Shown: positions 11,701 through 22,800 of the stretch, piece after piece
Layout: each line of letters begins with the position of its first letter
Position numbering within the stretch: position 1 is the stretch's first letter
Assembly: GCA_037127255.1 (NCBI GenBank)
Contig: JBANSL010000016.1
Location: forward strand, 4,776,501 to 4,840,500
Origin: Persicaria tinctoria
Lineage: Eukaryota; Streptophyta; Magnoliopsida; Caryophyllales; Polygonaceae
Reading direction: 5' to 3'
Length of the DNA: 64,000 nt
Notes under the pieces: generated by a model
Told to the model about the DNA's origin: nothing
The model's database searches: none
Seen by the model: the letters and a program-made list of their open reading frames with translations, nothing else
Program-made: the position numbers and the translations under genes

Positions 11701-14336
11701 TTAAATACACTGTAGTAGGTGTGGCTTTTGCAGGAGATGGAGTCTCTAAACTGTGATGGGTGAGGTGTTTGCAGGGTCAGGAACTCAGGGTAGAAGAAGG
11801 TAGACCAAGGAGTTGTCTTGTCTTTGGTAAGCATTACTTGCTAGCTTACCCATAAGCATAACAAATGGATGTTTAAGAAAGCAGTACATTCATTCTAGGA
11901 GGAGAGAGGGGTGCATCTGCATGCATGGGGTTTTGCAATTGTACAGTAAAAGATGGAGAATATAGTGGTCCATATACTATATTACTATATAATGTATGAT
12001 GCTGCATCAAACAACATATGAGCTGACCAAATACCCCTAAACAACTACTACAGTACAACCTCCCACAAGCCCAAATATATGCTACAGTACTTTCCTTCAT
12101 TCTTAAACCTCCTGATTCTTATACTTTCTTTGTACAGTACTGCTACCCACAAATAATATTTTATATATATGTATTTACTAAACCTCCATTAAAAAAAATA
12201 AAAAAATTTATATTTGCACAAAAATTAAGGAAATCATAAGCTTATTAGCTTTATACCCTTATGGAGTACTCCGTATTAAACTAAAAAAAGTAACAATTCT
12301 CGTATTCAAATAACTAGAAAATTTTATGTATTGATTTCTAATACTCCATTAATTTGTGTTTTTTATTTTTTAAAATTGGTACTGTATAAAAAAGAGTGGA
12401 GTAAAAATTATTGTAACTAAAATGATTTAAAAAAGAAGAGTATTGTTGATGTATTTAACAAGACAAAATTAGTTGATCTCTTTATGTTCTTGACTTATTT
12501 ACCTCTGCAGTTTTATTTCTCTCTCTTTCATTTCCAAGAAAAGGGGTGTATAGCCATTGTTTTGTCTTGTTTAAAGTGACGAATCTCTCTCTCTCTCTCT
12601 GCCTCTCTCACAATGTGTCCTTTGAATAGGGACTCAATAGGTATATAGGTAGATCAGGTAGGTTCTTTAGATCTTTGACTGTTGCTTTCTTCGTGTACTC
12701 CTCATTGTATATTCTACTGTATATATGCAATTGAGAGATGAGACATGGCTACAGTACAGATATTCTTTAGATATTCAAATTTCAATTACTGTAATTACTT
12801 AGGAATTTGTGTGATTTGGTTCAAATTCACAGTTTTTTTTTAAAAAAAATTAGTAATTGAACATGAATTTTGAGTTTAATTTTGAAGTGATTCCAAGTGC
12901 CCATCTTGTCATTGTTTCTGTATGGACATACAGAAGGTATAATGCCAAAACAGGTAGCAGGTGTAAGCATTTTTCAGGCAAAACAAAACAACACAGGCAA
13001 AGTGCACATTTTTTGAGTTTGACCTTGTTTTTCTTTATCCCATGTACTACTAGATGAAACCTGAAGTTTTGACTCATAGCCCTATCTAACTAACAACATT
13101 CAAGTCCTTTTATCATATAAAAATGACAAAGGCAAAGGTGCATAAAATATTAGTCATGGCCTCTAGTCTAGGAGACAAAAAGGCACACACCTTATCTATA
13201 CCATATATAAAAATCCACACAACATTTTATCGTCTTAGAGGTGTCGCAAAAGTAACACAAATGAACTTCTAGTTTCTGATGCATTGCCTAAATATAGCAA
13301 ATCAACTCACCCAAAGAGTCCAAAATTAGGGCAAAACTTTGGGGAAGCCCTATTTAATTCTCAACCTACAATACAAGCAATTCCCTCACTGTTCCTTACA
13401 TGGGACAGGGTGCCCTCCCCAAAGGCCCCCATGAGTGACCTATCTTTGGTATCTATGGATGGATTCAACCACAGTTTGTAAAGTACAGTCAAAAAGGGTG
13501 CAATTGGTAACAACCAACAACCAACACTTCTACTACTACACAATGTAGTCTCCAAGATTTAGTCAAAATAAAATAATATACAAGGCATATATTATATACT
13601 ATAAGTAAACATGTAAAGAAATGTAAAAGTTGTAAAGATGATCATAAAAAAGTATGGGTTTAGAGTTAGATGGGCTTTTAAATTAATGCAATCTAGACCC
13701 TTTGATTTGATATCCATGGCCTTCCATGCTTGCACTCCTCCTCCTCTTTCACCTTTCCCAAATCTTACCTTAAGGAAAAGAAATCATAAAATAATACCTA
13801 CACTTATAAAAGTGTGTTTCCTTTTTTGAATGTTTAGATTTTTTGTCCCTTAGCCCCTCCTCCCTCTTTGTTCATACCACATGCTTCACTTGCTCAACAA
13901 TCATGTCATGTCATTAGATTTTGCATTCTATATTTTCATTTTATTCTTCTGGTCAGAAGGAGAGACGGAGCTCTCTGGCGCAGATTTACAATTCAAATTA
14001 AATTACTATTCACATTTATGCATGTAAGGAAATTCAAACACATACTTGGAAGAGGAGGGCAATGGCGGGAGCGGCGGCGAGGCGGCCGACGGAGGAGGAG
14101 GCGTCCATGGCGACTTGGAGGGCGAGGGCCTCCACAAAGGGCTCCGGCCAAACCTCAACACTCGCATTCCTGCTCGAGGAAGCACCCCCGGGAAGGGGCG
14201 GTTGGTGTTGATCATAAGGAGGAGGCGGAGGCGGAGGGGGGGCGCCTCGTCTCCTCCTCCGCCTGCTCCTCCTTCCAACACCGCTGCCACCGGGCGCCCC
14301 AGGGTGGGAGGAGGACGGGGATGAGGACGAGGACAT
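8778..14336 (-). CDS. SAP: STERILE APETALA-like F-box/WD-type protein, 3 exons
   Basis: Exons on the minus strand: 14336-14046, 10046-9496, 9408-8778; total 1473 bp, 490 aa. Every junction is GT-AG (CAA|GTATGT...AACAG|GTATCC; AACAG|GTACC...GATAG|GTTTTGG) and the frame is kept. Arabidopsis SAP, from memory about 446 aa, is the F-box subunit of an SCF ubiquitin ligase that removes PEAPOD/KIX repressors and controls organ size and floral development. The protein has a low-complexity Ser/Arg/Pro N-terminus (1-60), an F-box-like segment across the first junction (about 64-112, including FQ|VSSTWRAVSQSEYLW), then the conserved body with WRDEFVYRH, LALSDHYLAAGFSDGSVR, LGDVVNDGTLVDFTGC, WVGLYAGVPGR and a WD-like end (SDTTIHLWDFGG). 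The ATG at 14336 was chosen because a TATA box lies about 140 bp upstream. The family match is recalled, not searched, but is extensive. Confidence 0.93.
10625..11093. mobile_element. TA-flanked mariner/Stowaway-like MITE (outer, split)
   Basis: Terminal inverted repeats CTCGCTCCGTCCAAAAATAC and, at the right, the complement of CTACCTCCGTCCAAAAATAC, flanked by TA at 10623-10624 and 11094-11095. The element is split by a second MITE at 10692-10933. Without the insert it is about 225 bp, a normal size for this family. Confidence 0.85.
10692..10933. mobile_element. TA-flanked MITE (inner) inserted in another MITE
   Basis: 242 bp, starting CTCCATCCGTTCGG and ending GAACGGAGGGAG, flanked by TA at 10690-10691 and 10934-10935. 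Joining the outer sequence across one TA gives an uninterrupted half-element, so this copy is the later arrival. Confidence 0.87.
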
Positions 14337-14476
14337 GGTGGGATCAATGGATTCAGGAGAATTTGAATTGGGTTGGGAAGGGATTAGTGGAGGTTGAGAC
14401 TTGAGAGGGAAGAAGATGAAATCCAAAAAAAAGGACACAAAATGAGGGCCCCAAAAAAGGGGTGTGCAAAGACACC

Positions 14477-14486
14477 CTTTTATATA
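14477..14486 (-). promoter_or_regulatory. Probable SAP TATA box
   Basis: Minus-strand TATATAAAAG about 140 bp upstream of the SAP ATG. Transcription would be expected to start near 14450, giving a 5' UTR of roughly 110 bases. Inferred from consensus and position only. Confidence 0.6.
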
Positions 14487-14539
14487 CATTGTACATATCA
14501 AGGACAAACGGGATTAATACACTATACAATTAACACTTA

Positions 14540-14776
14540 CTCCCTCCGTTTCCTTTTAAATGACTTTTTCAAGTTATGCACGTAGTTTTATAACGATAAA
14601 AACTATATTAAATATTAATATTTTAAAAATATTTTTTTAATAATATTATACTTATCATCAATAAGTATGAGATTGTCGAAAAAAATATTTAAAAAAATTA
14701 TTATTTCATATAGTTTTTCACACCTTAAAAAACGTGCATGAATAGTAAAAAGTCAATTAAAAGGAAACGGAGGGAG
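14540..14776. mobile_element. TA-flanked MITE in SAP proximal promoter
   Basis: 237 bp, from CTCCCTCCGTTTCC to the complementary GGAAACGGAGGGAG, flanked by TA at 14538-14539 and 14777-14778. It starts about 54 bp upstream of the putative SAP TATA box, so anything further upstream acts across it. Confidence 0.88.
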
Positions 14777-14973
14777 TATTTATTTATTTATTATAGATTA
14801 TTTATTTCTTGTTTTGTTCACTTATAGCTTGATTATTTTGTGCATTTATTTAGGGTGCTCGGTTTTTGTATGAACTTTTTTTGTCAAGGTCTTATTGGCT
14901 AAAATTTTCTTGTCATTTTGTAAATATTAATATAGGTCTATTTGAATTCCCATTGTATTCAATAATAATATTC

Positions 14974-15116
14974 GAGTAGTTATAATAAAAAGTCACTCGG
15001 AAATACCCTCTTAACCTAGTCGGGACAAGGGTGCGTACATCTCGACCCCCCAGACCCTGCTCTAAGCGGGAGATACTGGGTTTGTTGTTGTTGTTGTTGA
15101 GTAGTTATAATAAAAA
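14974..15116 (+). mobile_element. TS-type SINE, 5'-truncated, with 18-bp target duplication
   Basis: The body at 14992-15098 (107 bp) has the conserved 3' region GGGACAAGGGTGCGTACAT ... GCTCTAAGCGGGAGA and ends in (TTG)n, the tail of the plant TS SINE family as I recall it. It is flanked by an exact 18-bp duplication GAGTAGTTATAATAAAAA at 14974-14991 and 15099-15116. No tRNA A/B boxes are present, so the copy is 5'-truncated. Confidence 0.85.
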
Positions 15117-15368
15117 TTAAAAAGTGGGTATTTATTTACTACTAATATATGATATATTTTATTTAAGAATATAGTTCAATTTAAGACATTATAGATTGTG
15201 CAATTACATACTCGTTTTTTAATTTGAATTCTAATATAATATATATATATATATGCATTGATATTCAAACGCACCCATTTAATTAGCAAACATTAAAGAA
15301 AACAAGATTCACCTTTCATTCTTGCATAGTCACCAACTTCCACCCGCACCGTCTTATTTGGGGCCTTA

Positions 15369-15692
15369 GGGACCGTTTGGCGATGCAGGTAAATTTTTGA
15401 AGTTTTTGGTTTTAATATTTTATAATTTAAAATAAATTAAATATAAGATTTTAGTTTAACTAACTTTTGAAATTTGATTTTCAACAATTACTCGCTCCAA
15501 ACTTTTTAGAATTTTATTTATTTTCTCTTATCTAATCAGCTAATTTGTATCAACTGTTGTATTAGTTGGTTAACCAAATAGGGTTACCAAATATCTTACT
15601 AGGATTGTGAAAATCCTGATTTAACATATATTTAACACATTTAATCAATCAGCTTCAACTATTCTATCAGCCCCGTGTTACTAAACTGACCC
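15369..15692. mobile_element. Tourist/PIF-Harbinger-like MITE
   Basis: 324 bp beginning GGGACCGTTTGGCG and ending TAAACTGACCC, with TTA on both sides (15366-15368, 15693-15695). TIR identity is imperfect, so it is probably an old copy. Confidence 0.55.
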
Positions 15693-16239
15693 TTAATGTG
15701 CTTCTCGGATTTTTATTTTTTTTTTCGATGACGAGGAACCCACCTTTGATGATAAACCCCGAGCACCCATCTTTTTTTAGTTTGTTTTCGTGAGGGATTG
15801 TTCTTGCATCTTGACGGTATATCCATCAACCAATGTATTGGTCTCTTGATTTTATTAAATAGTGTTGTTATCAACCTCTTTATTGGTCTCTTGCACATAG
15901 TCATAACTGGATTTCATTTTAATGGTTGCATCAAATCCAACAGCAAGCACACAAGTCAGGCGAGGTTTCATTCTAAAATCAATTGGTTATGAAAGAAGTA
16001 GGCCACCGACTTATGTACTAAGACTCGTTATGTTCAACTTTCAATGTGGAATCTTATTTGGTCTCATTCACATCTCTCAACAATTAGTTTTTTATTATTA
16101 TTTTGAATTCATATATGTTTAAAGGAGTTAAATCTTAAACTAAGCTTAAGCTACTCATTACAAAGTTTTCATTTTTTGTATTTATATAAAAAAAAAAATT
16201 ATCTCTTATCACTAAAATTATACACACAATTAGTTAGGA
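15693..16239. other. Non-coding interval
   Basis: AT-rich with small open frames only; no feature I can support. Confidence 0.4.
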
Positions 16240-16329
16240 TTGCAAAACATTTTACTAATTTTTAAAAAAGGAGTTAATAGCGTAATTTACCATTTGTTTT
16301 ATCAAATGGTACTACATGCAGAAACAAAA

Positions 16330-16600
16330 TCACATTCCGGGAAGGACGGGATTCCATCCAAATATCCAATTATGAGACATCAAAGTTCATCTATTCGAAA
16401 AAAGAAAGTTGGAGGAAACCGTGTATGGAAGAGGATGAAGTGACCACTAACTCCCCGTTGCTTGGTCACATTCCGGGAAGGACAGATTCCATCCAAATAT
16501 CCAATTATGATACATCAAAGTTCATCTATTCGAAAAAAGAAAGTTGGAGGAAATTGTGTATGGAAGAGGATGAAGTGACCACTAACTCCCCGTTGCTTGG
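16330..16600. repeat. Tandem duplication, 136-bp unit
   Basis: The unit starting TCACATTCCGGGAAGGAC at 16330 recurs at 16466 and ends near 16600 (CCCCGTTGCTTGG). The copies differ by about one indel and a few substitutions, so the duplication is fairly recent. It lies just 5' of a LINE RNase H remnant. Confidence 0.9.
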
Positions 16601-16609
16601 CCACCGTAA

Positions 16610-17145
16610 AAAGATTACCAGGATAAGCATTAAATGGCGAAAACCTAAGGTCGGATATATGAAAGTGAATTTTGACAGAACATCAAAACAAATGAGGCAC
16701 AGTCATATATGATACATCATCACGGACTGGAACTGAAATCCAATAAAAATATACTACAAAACATTGGTAGGCAAACTCCTGACGACAGAAAACCTTGCCT
16801 TGCACAAGGTTCTTAAAAATGCTCAAGAATTAGGGATTAGAAAAATAGAAATTGAAGGGGACTCACAAACCATCATTCAGCATTTAGGTAACTGTCAATG
16901 GGAGATAGAATGTACTTTTAATGGAAGATATAAAAATGATAACCAAGTCTTTCGAGGAAACAAAATTCTCGTTCGTGCCCCGTGGAGGAAACAGAGTTGC
17001 TGACAAGGTTGTACACTTTAGTTGCTCTTGACATTGGTGCTTGATTGCAAACAACAATGATCTCCTTGATCTCATCCGTAAGGATGCAATCGGCTAGGCT
17101 TAACCCCAACCGAAATATGACCTTATCAGAAGAGAAAAAAAAAAC
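16610..17145 (+). pseudogene. LINE RNase H domain remnant
   Basis: A decayed C-terminal piece of a LINE ORF2. The phrase KWRKPKVGYMKVNFD (about 16630-16680) matches the start of the LINE RNase H domain, and LGIRKIEIEGDSQTIIQHL (about 16833-16890) the E-x-D part. Several frameshifts follow, and an A-run near 17136-17145 resembles the 3' tail. It cannot code for an active enzyme. Confidence 0.7.
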
Positions 17146-17159
17146 ATCCTTAACCTTAA

Positions 17160-17489
17160 GGGCTCATTTGGTTAAACATGGAAAGTAAATTTTTTGAAAA
17201 GTTACTTCATAGGAATTGAATTGTTAGGGTTTTCAAAAGATGTTTTAATAATTTTATGTTTTTTAAAATAAAAGAAGAAAAAAAATTGCATGAAAAAAAT
17301 AATGAAAATGGAACCTACCTAATCCCAAAGGTAGGTGAACTTCCGCCATTTGAATTGAAATTCTCAATATGCTAGTTAAATTATTGGGTTTTTCAATAAT
17401 AAATTTTATAATCAAACACATATATTAATCTTAATTTCAGGGTTTTTGAACTTTTTGGCTTTTCATTAGGTAACCAATTAAGCGAGCCC
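17160..17489. mobile_element. Small TIR element (PIF-like MITE)
   Basis: About 330 bp from GGGCTCATTTGGTTAA to an imperfect complement (GGTAACCAATTAAGCGAGCCC region), flanked by TTA-like sequence. No coding capacity. Confidence 0.55.
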
Positions 17490-17640
17490 TTATAAAGTAA
17501 ATAAAAAAATATTTTAAAATTTTAATCATTTTTAAAGACGATTTTTTATAAGATTTATAAAAAACCTCCACCTAATAAAGATTATTGAATAGAAAATTCG
17601 AGGTATTGACAATTATTATTAAAGAAACATAATAACATAA

Positions 17641-17680
17641 CTAGTTCTTTTCCCGAACCTTGTTCGGGTTTTTTCATAAT
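17641..17680 (-). mobile_element. Helitron 3' terminus
   Basis: Read on the minus strand, a hairpin CCCGAAC-AA-GGTTCGGG is followed seven bases later by CTAG (17644-17641) and then T. This is the classic Helitron 3' end with insertion before T. I did not find a certain 5' TC end, so the extent toward higher coordinates is open. Confidence 0.6.
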
Positions 17681-18409
17681 ATTTTCGATCGAGTTTGGTG
17701 TATTAAACAAATTATTTGACACATCAATTTTCTACTAACATATTTCTCATGCTTTTTATCATGTTGTTCTTTGAAATTTTCTTTTCTTGAGATGATCGAT
17801 ACTTCAAATTTGGCAAGGAATAGTAAATCAGCCCCTTCCACGATTCTCCTAACATCCGTCCTGGTCGAGGCAAAGAAAAGAAACCTTATACTTTTTTACT
17901 TGAGAAACTTGAGTTTGGATCCCCTATGATACTTTATTTATTACACATCATGTTGCACCTTTTAAATTGGTCTAAATTATAAAAGGATTTGATAAAGATA
18001 CCTTAAGTTTAAATGTATAAACCCAATATAGCTAAAGAATAAAAAAAATGATATTTAATGTGTGTGTTTTATAATGTCTTAGACCCTTAATTAGAAAAAT
18101 GTACTCTATGTTTAAGTATGAACCCTAAGAGGTCAAAACATTAAACTCATCAAATCACAATAATTAAATACTTAGCTGCAATGATTAAACCCGTCAAATC
18201 ACAATCGAAACCTTCTATTTCACTTGAATAACACCAATATCTTATGATGAAATTTTATCAATAATTTATAATATTCAATTTCACAAATTTCATCAATGGA
18301 GTAAACTATTCATTACTATCTAAATATTTTGCACAATGGAAATATATTGAAACCATTGTCAAACTCCAGACTTAAATATATGATAGGTTGAGCATCGAAT
18401 ATTTTTGTT
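17681..18409. other. AT-rich non-coding, possibly Helitron body
   Basis: No gene or clear repeat; could belong to the Helitron ending at 17641. Confidence 0.35.
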
Positions 18410-18905
18410 TTTTTTCCCTATTGTATTTAATATTGAAAATCAATTTTCATAACCATAATAGATTTCACACCATGCTTGTGAAATGGGCTGCAGAAAATGA
18501 ATGATTTATGTTTTTTTACTTGTTTCAAGGTCGTGTGTATTTTAATCAGAACTCAATTGCTCCACTTTTTCCTCTAATAGACTATTCTTTTTAGATATTT
18601 TTTAAATATTTTTGGTACTTGTTATTCCTATTGCATTTAATATCGGAACCTAATTTTCATTGCCATGACATATTTCACACCATGCCCGTGAATAAGACTG
18701 AATAAAATGAATGATTTATATTTTACTTGTTTTAAAAGGCAGTGTGTATTTCATGAGACTCCAAATATTCCAAATGGCATACAATATACGATTTATTTTT
18801 AGATGTTTTTACGTTTTGATTTTTTATTCTTATTTTATTTAGTATTGTAACCTTATTTTGCTTGTCGTAATATATTTCACACCATTGAAAATGTATCACA
18901 ATATA
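18410..18905. repeat. Degenerate tandem repeat, ~205-215-bp unit
   Basis: Related blocks begin near 18420, 18631 and 18834. Each starts TATTRYATTTAATAT-like, runs through an ATTTTCAT...CATAATAKATTTCACACCAT phrase, and in the first two goes on to GAATGATTTAT and GTGTGTATTT. The third copy is partial. Divergence is substantial, so it is old. Confidence 0.7.
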
Positions 18906-18959
18906 TCATTCTAACCTTATTTTACTCGGCACCGTTTTAAAGAAATTATAATCCATTGG

Positions 18960-19701
18960 AGCTACGGGAACCCATTGCTTCGAGAGGAGGGGAGAAGAAC
19001 CTATCGACCAAGGACCGTGCTCAAGCACCTAGTTTACATCAGCTTCAGATTCGAATCGAATCACAAAAATCCCAGAGGGTTTAAAGAACAGCTTCGGTTT
19101 CTGAACCCTCCAGGACCGAGCAATGAATTCGGAGATGGCTCGCCCATAAATCTTTGGCCCCATGACTGCACCCAGGAGGGAACAAAGTTCGCTTGTACCG
19201 ATCCCAGTCGCCTTCCACATTTGGAACAAAGTTCAGCCTCTCCGAGATCGCCGCTCTTCTAGATCCTCTAGCCACCTGCGCAAAGGATCGCATCCCGGTC
19301 ACCGGACGGGAACAACCACCAGTTCCGGCGAGTACGGACCCCGAGGAACCATCATTTGCTACAACTCCCGGCTCCCCAGGGACAGAACTCGCACCAGGAT
19401 CCAAAGAAGAAGAGGGCGCAACCGTCGAGTTCTCCAAACCCACGCCATCAGTAGAAGGCGGATGAGGAAAGGCAGGCTCTTTTTGAGAGCGAGTGCGTCG
19501 AGCAACAGGTTCCGAGGTCGACGACGAACCCACACCGGCCTGGAACCCCTCGGTGGCGGCGCCACCCCCCTGGTCTGACTGAGAACCCAACTTCGCAACC
19601 GACTTGAAAAGCGCCGAGCGGAGATCCCTTTCTAGTTTCTCTTTTTCCTTGAACTCCAATCCAGATCTGGCTCCATTGTTCTTACCCTTCTTCTTCGGCA
19701 T
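18960..19701 (-). pseudogene. LINE ORF1 fragment (DUF4283), frameshifted and 3'-truncated
   Basis: The ATG at 19701 opens MPKKKGKNN, a typical basic LINE ORF1 start, in a frame that runs to 19081. The DUF4283 part (ARSWRVQKP, GIFVIRFESEADVN, VLEHGPW, KQWVP; about 19150-18970) lies in another frame, so an indel occurred near 19150-19200. An in-frame stop also follows EADVN. Similarity stops at about 18960 without ORF2 or poly(A), so this is a 5' piece, unlike ordinary 5'-truncated LINE copies. The GC-rich 19702-19815 stretch is probably its 5' leader. Confidence 0.72.
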
Positions 19702-19830
19702 AACGGGACTGCCGCCGGTCGGCCACCGGGCCAGTGAACCGGGCGGCACACATCCATGCGTAGGGTACGGAAGAAACGTCCAAACAATCGCCCAAAAGAG
19801 AGAGTTTTGATACACCCAATTTCAGTTTTT

Positions 19831-22800
19831 GGTATTGGCAAGCAATAGAACATGGGAAGAAAGTGAAAACTGTATTTCTTATCTTTGTTCAGAGAATGAC
19901 ACCTGGCGTAAATTTTTACAAAGACCTTGCTTCTAAAATTATAAATATAAGAGTTAGATTGTAAACTCGAATTCTACATCATTTATCCCTGAATTTATCA
20001 TCCTCTCCTATCATTTCTCACAAAACCTAAAAACCTCTTCTTATTTTTGAAGTTGGGGTATAAATTACTTATAAAACATTTTTTTCTTATACAACATTTT
20101 TTGGAGATGGGACAAATATTTTGGATGTTACAAGTTATACAAGTCCCTACTCGTGGAGGTAGTAAAGTTGTGCAAAAGGGATGGGCATGGACTAGGCCCC
20201 ACAAATGGACTTACCAACTATAGTGGTGTTGTCTTGTGTGCTGCAACGTCGGCTGGGCAGGCCACATAATTGATAATCCTCCTTCTAGATTTTCCACGTG
20301 TTAACAACATCCCAACCTTCCTTCAATTTATACTAACTTTAATAATTATATAAGAAATTATGGAAATTTTAATTTAATTATATAAGAAATTATGCAAATT
20401 TTAATTTTATATTTCTAGTTACACGTTATTACAGGCTAAGAGAACAATAAGTTACATGTTAAATTTATAAATTCAAACAATATATTTTCAAACGAAAATA
20501 ATGTTGATACAGATTAAAACGACATCTTTTTTCATTTAAAAAGAAAAAAAATATATAACGACTAATGACACAATTTAAAATAAGACATCACTGTTTTGAA
20601 CAAAAAATGTCCATTGTTAAACTATAGAAAAATCTATCGAATAGTAAATCAACAATCTGTATAAAACTTCGTTCTTATTCGATAAATTTCTAACTCCGTC
20701 AGTGATCATACCCATAGTTCAATTATAATCTATACCCAAAACCATCGGACCAAAAAAAAAAGGGTCCTTTAATGTTTTAAACAAATATAAATAAAATTTA
20801 GTCAATAATCAATTTGGTCAATAATCATGATTAACAGTGAATGGGTTCATTGTTCACATAAATTCAATTTGCCAAAAGGAGAAATTGCCCATGAAAGGAA
20901 GAGGAGCAAAAACATTTAAATAAAGACAAAATATGATAGACATTTAATACGGAGTATTAGTTTTTTTGGGGGGTAAAAAGACATTTAATTTATTTAATAT
21001 TAGTAAAAATGGAATTAGAGGAAACAACTTCATTAATGGGTAGTAATTGCCGTCTTACTTGTGTGTCCCAAGTGAGGAGCACCATTACAAACCACTCATT
21101 GCTTTGTTTCTTTCTCCCATTTTTATACGCATGCATTATGGCATACAACATACACCATGTTTGAATATGCACATTTTGATACAAATTATGTTATAATGGC
21201 TATTTTTGAGTGTTTAAAATGTGTATATTTGCATATAAAGTGCTTAGATATAAACACATCATACCATTCACGATTGTTTTTATTAAAATATATACATTTA
21301 CACAAGATGTGTAAAAATACACATAACTTTTTAGTAATTTGCTCTATTGGTGAAATATGCATTTTTTTACATACCATTCAATTCATTTAAAACAAAAAAG
21401 GTAAATAAAATCATAAAAAAAAAAATCAATGAAATTGTATTGGTATTTATGAAAGTTTATACATATGGAGGGTGATGTGCTCAAACTTGTACATCACATG
21501 CTCTAAAAAATACACATTTGCATACAATCATTGTGGATGACATCACCTCACTCGTGTGAACTTTTATCACTTTTCAATAAAGTAGAGGTCATTTCTATTG
21601 ATTGTTTTTTTAAGTTTTTCTTTTTTCTTTTTAATATAATAATATTTATTTAGAGATGGATACACATTTAAGCTTAACAAAAGTAAAATATAAAAAAATG
21701 ATATGCATTTTTAACACCATGTGCAAATGTGTACATTTACCTATTTAACCATTAAAGTTAATCTTAGCAATTATGTCGAGATGGTTTCAACTAAAAAATC
21801 TCTATCGACTTTATAAGTTGGTGTTTAGCTATTATCTTGGCGAACATTTTATTATATGAATATTAAACCGAAAATATTAATAATGGAGAAGCATTTGCAA
21901 AAAATATTTATACGTGCAATTATAATATGAAAATTTTCACTTCACTTCAACACAATGAGGTTTGAATAAATCTCACTTAGCTCCAATGATGAATTTCACT
22001 CAGTTAATTACTATTCTTCCGACAAATAAAACACTAATTTTAATCCATTCGACATGACATGCGTGTGTTAAATTGTGAAAAAAAAATTCAATTAGATCAT
22101 GTGAAATGAGAGTTATGTCGAATTTATTTATTTATTTATTTATTGTAAGATTGTGATCTACCATTTAACACAAATGCTTAACTTTTATAAGATGGTGTTT
22201 CAATGTATCATATCCTTGTTTTTAATATACCATAATTTACATTTACATTACTTCCTATTTTCTAAATAAATAAATAAAAAAGACAAATCACAAAGTAGAA
22301 CCAAAAATATATCCATAAGAAGTTTAAATTGTTTGGGCCTAAGTTTGCTAAACCCATGACCCGTTTTTTAAGTAAAGCCCATTTGAGAATGGGCTGTCCA
22401 TCGTCAGCTCATATAGATAGTAACGTTTTGTTGGCCCATTTTTTAAGTAGTTCATTTATTTATTTATATTTATTTTATTTAACTCGCAATAAAATTGGAA
22501 TGTTAAAAAAGTCGAACTCGTTTATTTACTATGATGATCATATTTTCAAACTCGAAAGTATCAACTCAGTTGAAGCTCAAATAACTTTTTTTAAAATTAC
22601 GAAACGAAATTTTCCGCAAGATATCAAGTCATGAGTAAGTAAAGATGATCTATACTTGAGCTCACTTATTTATCACTCGATCTCGACTCATTTTTAAATA
22701 AACCGAACATAAACAACCAATACTCACTCATTCAGCTTGAATTATAACCCTAAGTATGATCGTATAGGTACACAAACATGGGCGGTCCTTTTGAAACGAA

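Larger units (their letters stand above)
10047..14045 (-). other. SAP intron 1 (3999 bp)
   Basis: Donor GT at 14045-14044, acceptor AG at 10048-10047. The intron is AT-rich and non-coding as far as I can see. It contains a nested pair of TA-flanked MITEs (10625-11093), a CT tract near 12583-12603 and small remnants of the same MITE family. The 11.5-11.9 kb and 13.3-13.5 kb parts have higher GC and could hold regulatory sequence, but no motif is decisive. Confidence 0.85.

Noticed and set aside
11985..12010. ATGATGCTGCAT resembles the 3' part of miR172
   Set aside because: Only about 12 matching bases; the 5' part differs and no matching opposite arm forms a stem nearby.
13335..13430. CTTTGGGG ... 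CCCCAAAG inverted repeat in the SAP intron, possible miRNA hairpin
   Set aside because: Stem is short with a large loop and no known mature miRNA sequence matches.
14034..14507. 157-codon frame starting upstream of the SAP ATG
   Set aside because: Its N-terminal part spans the TATA box and 5' UTR and its C-terminus runs into the intron; only 14336-14046 is coding.
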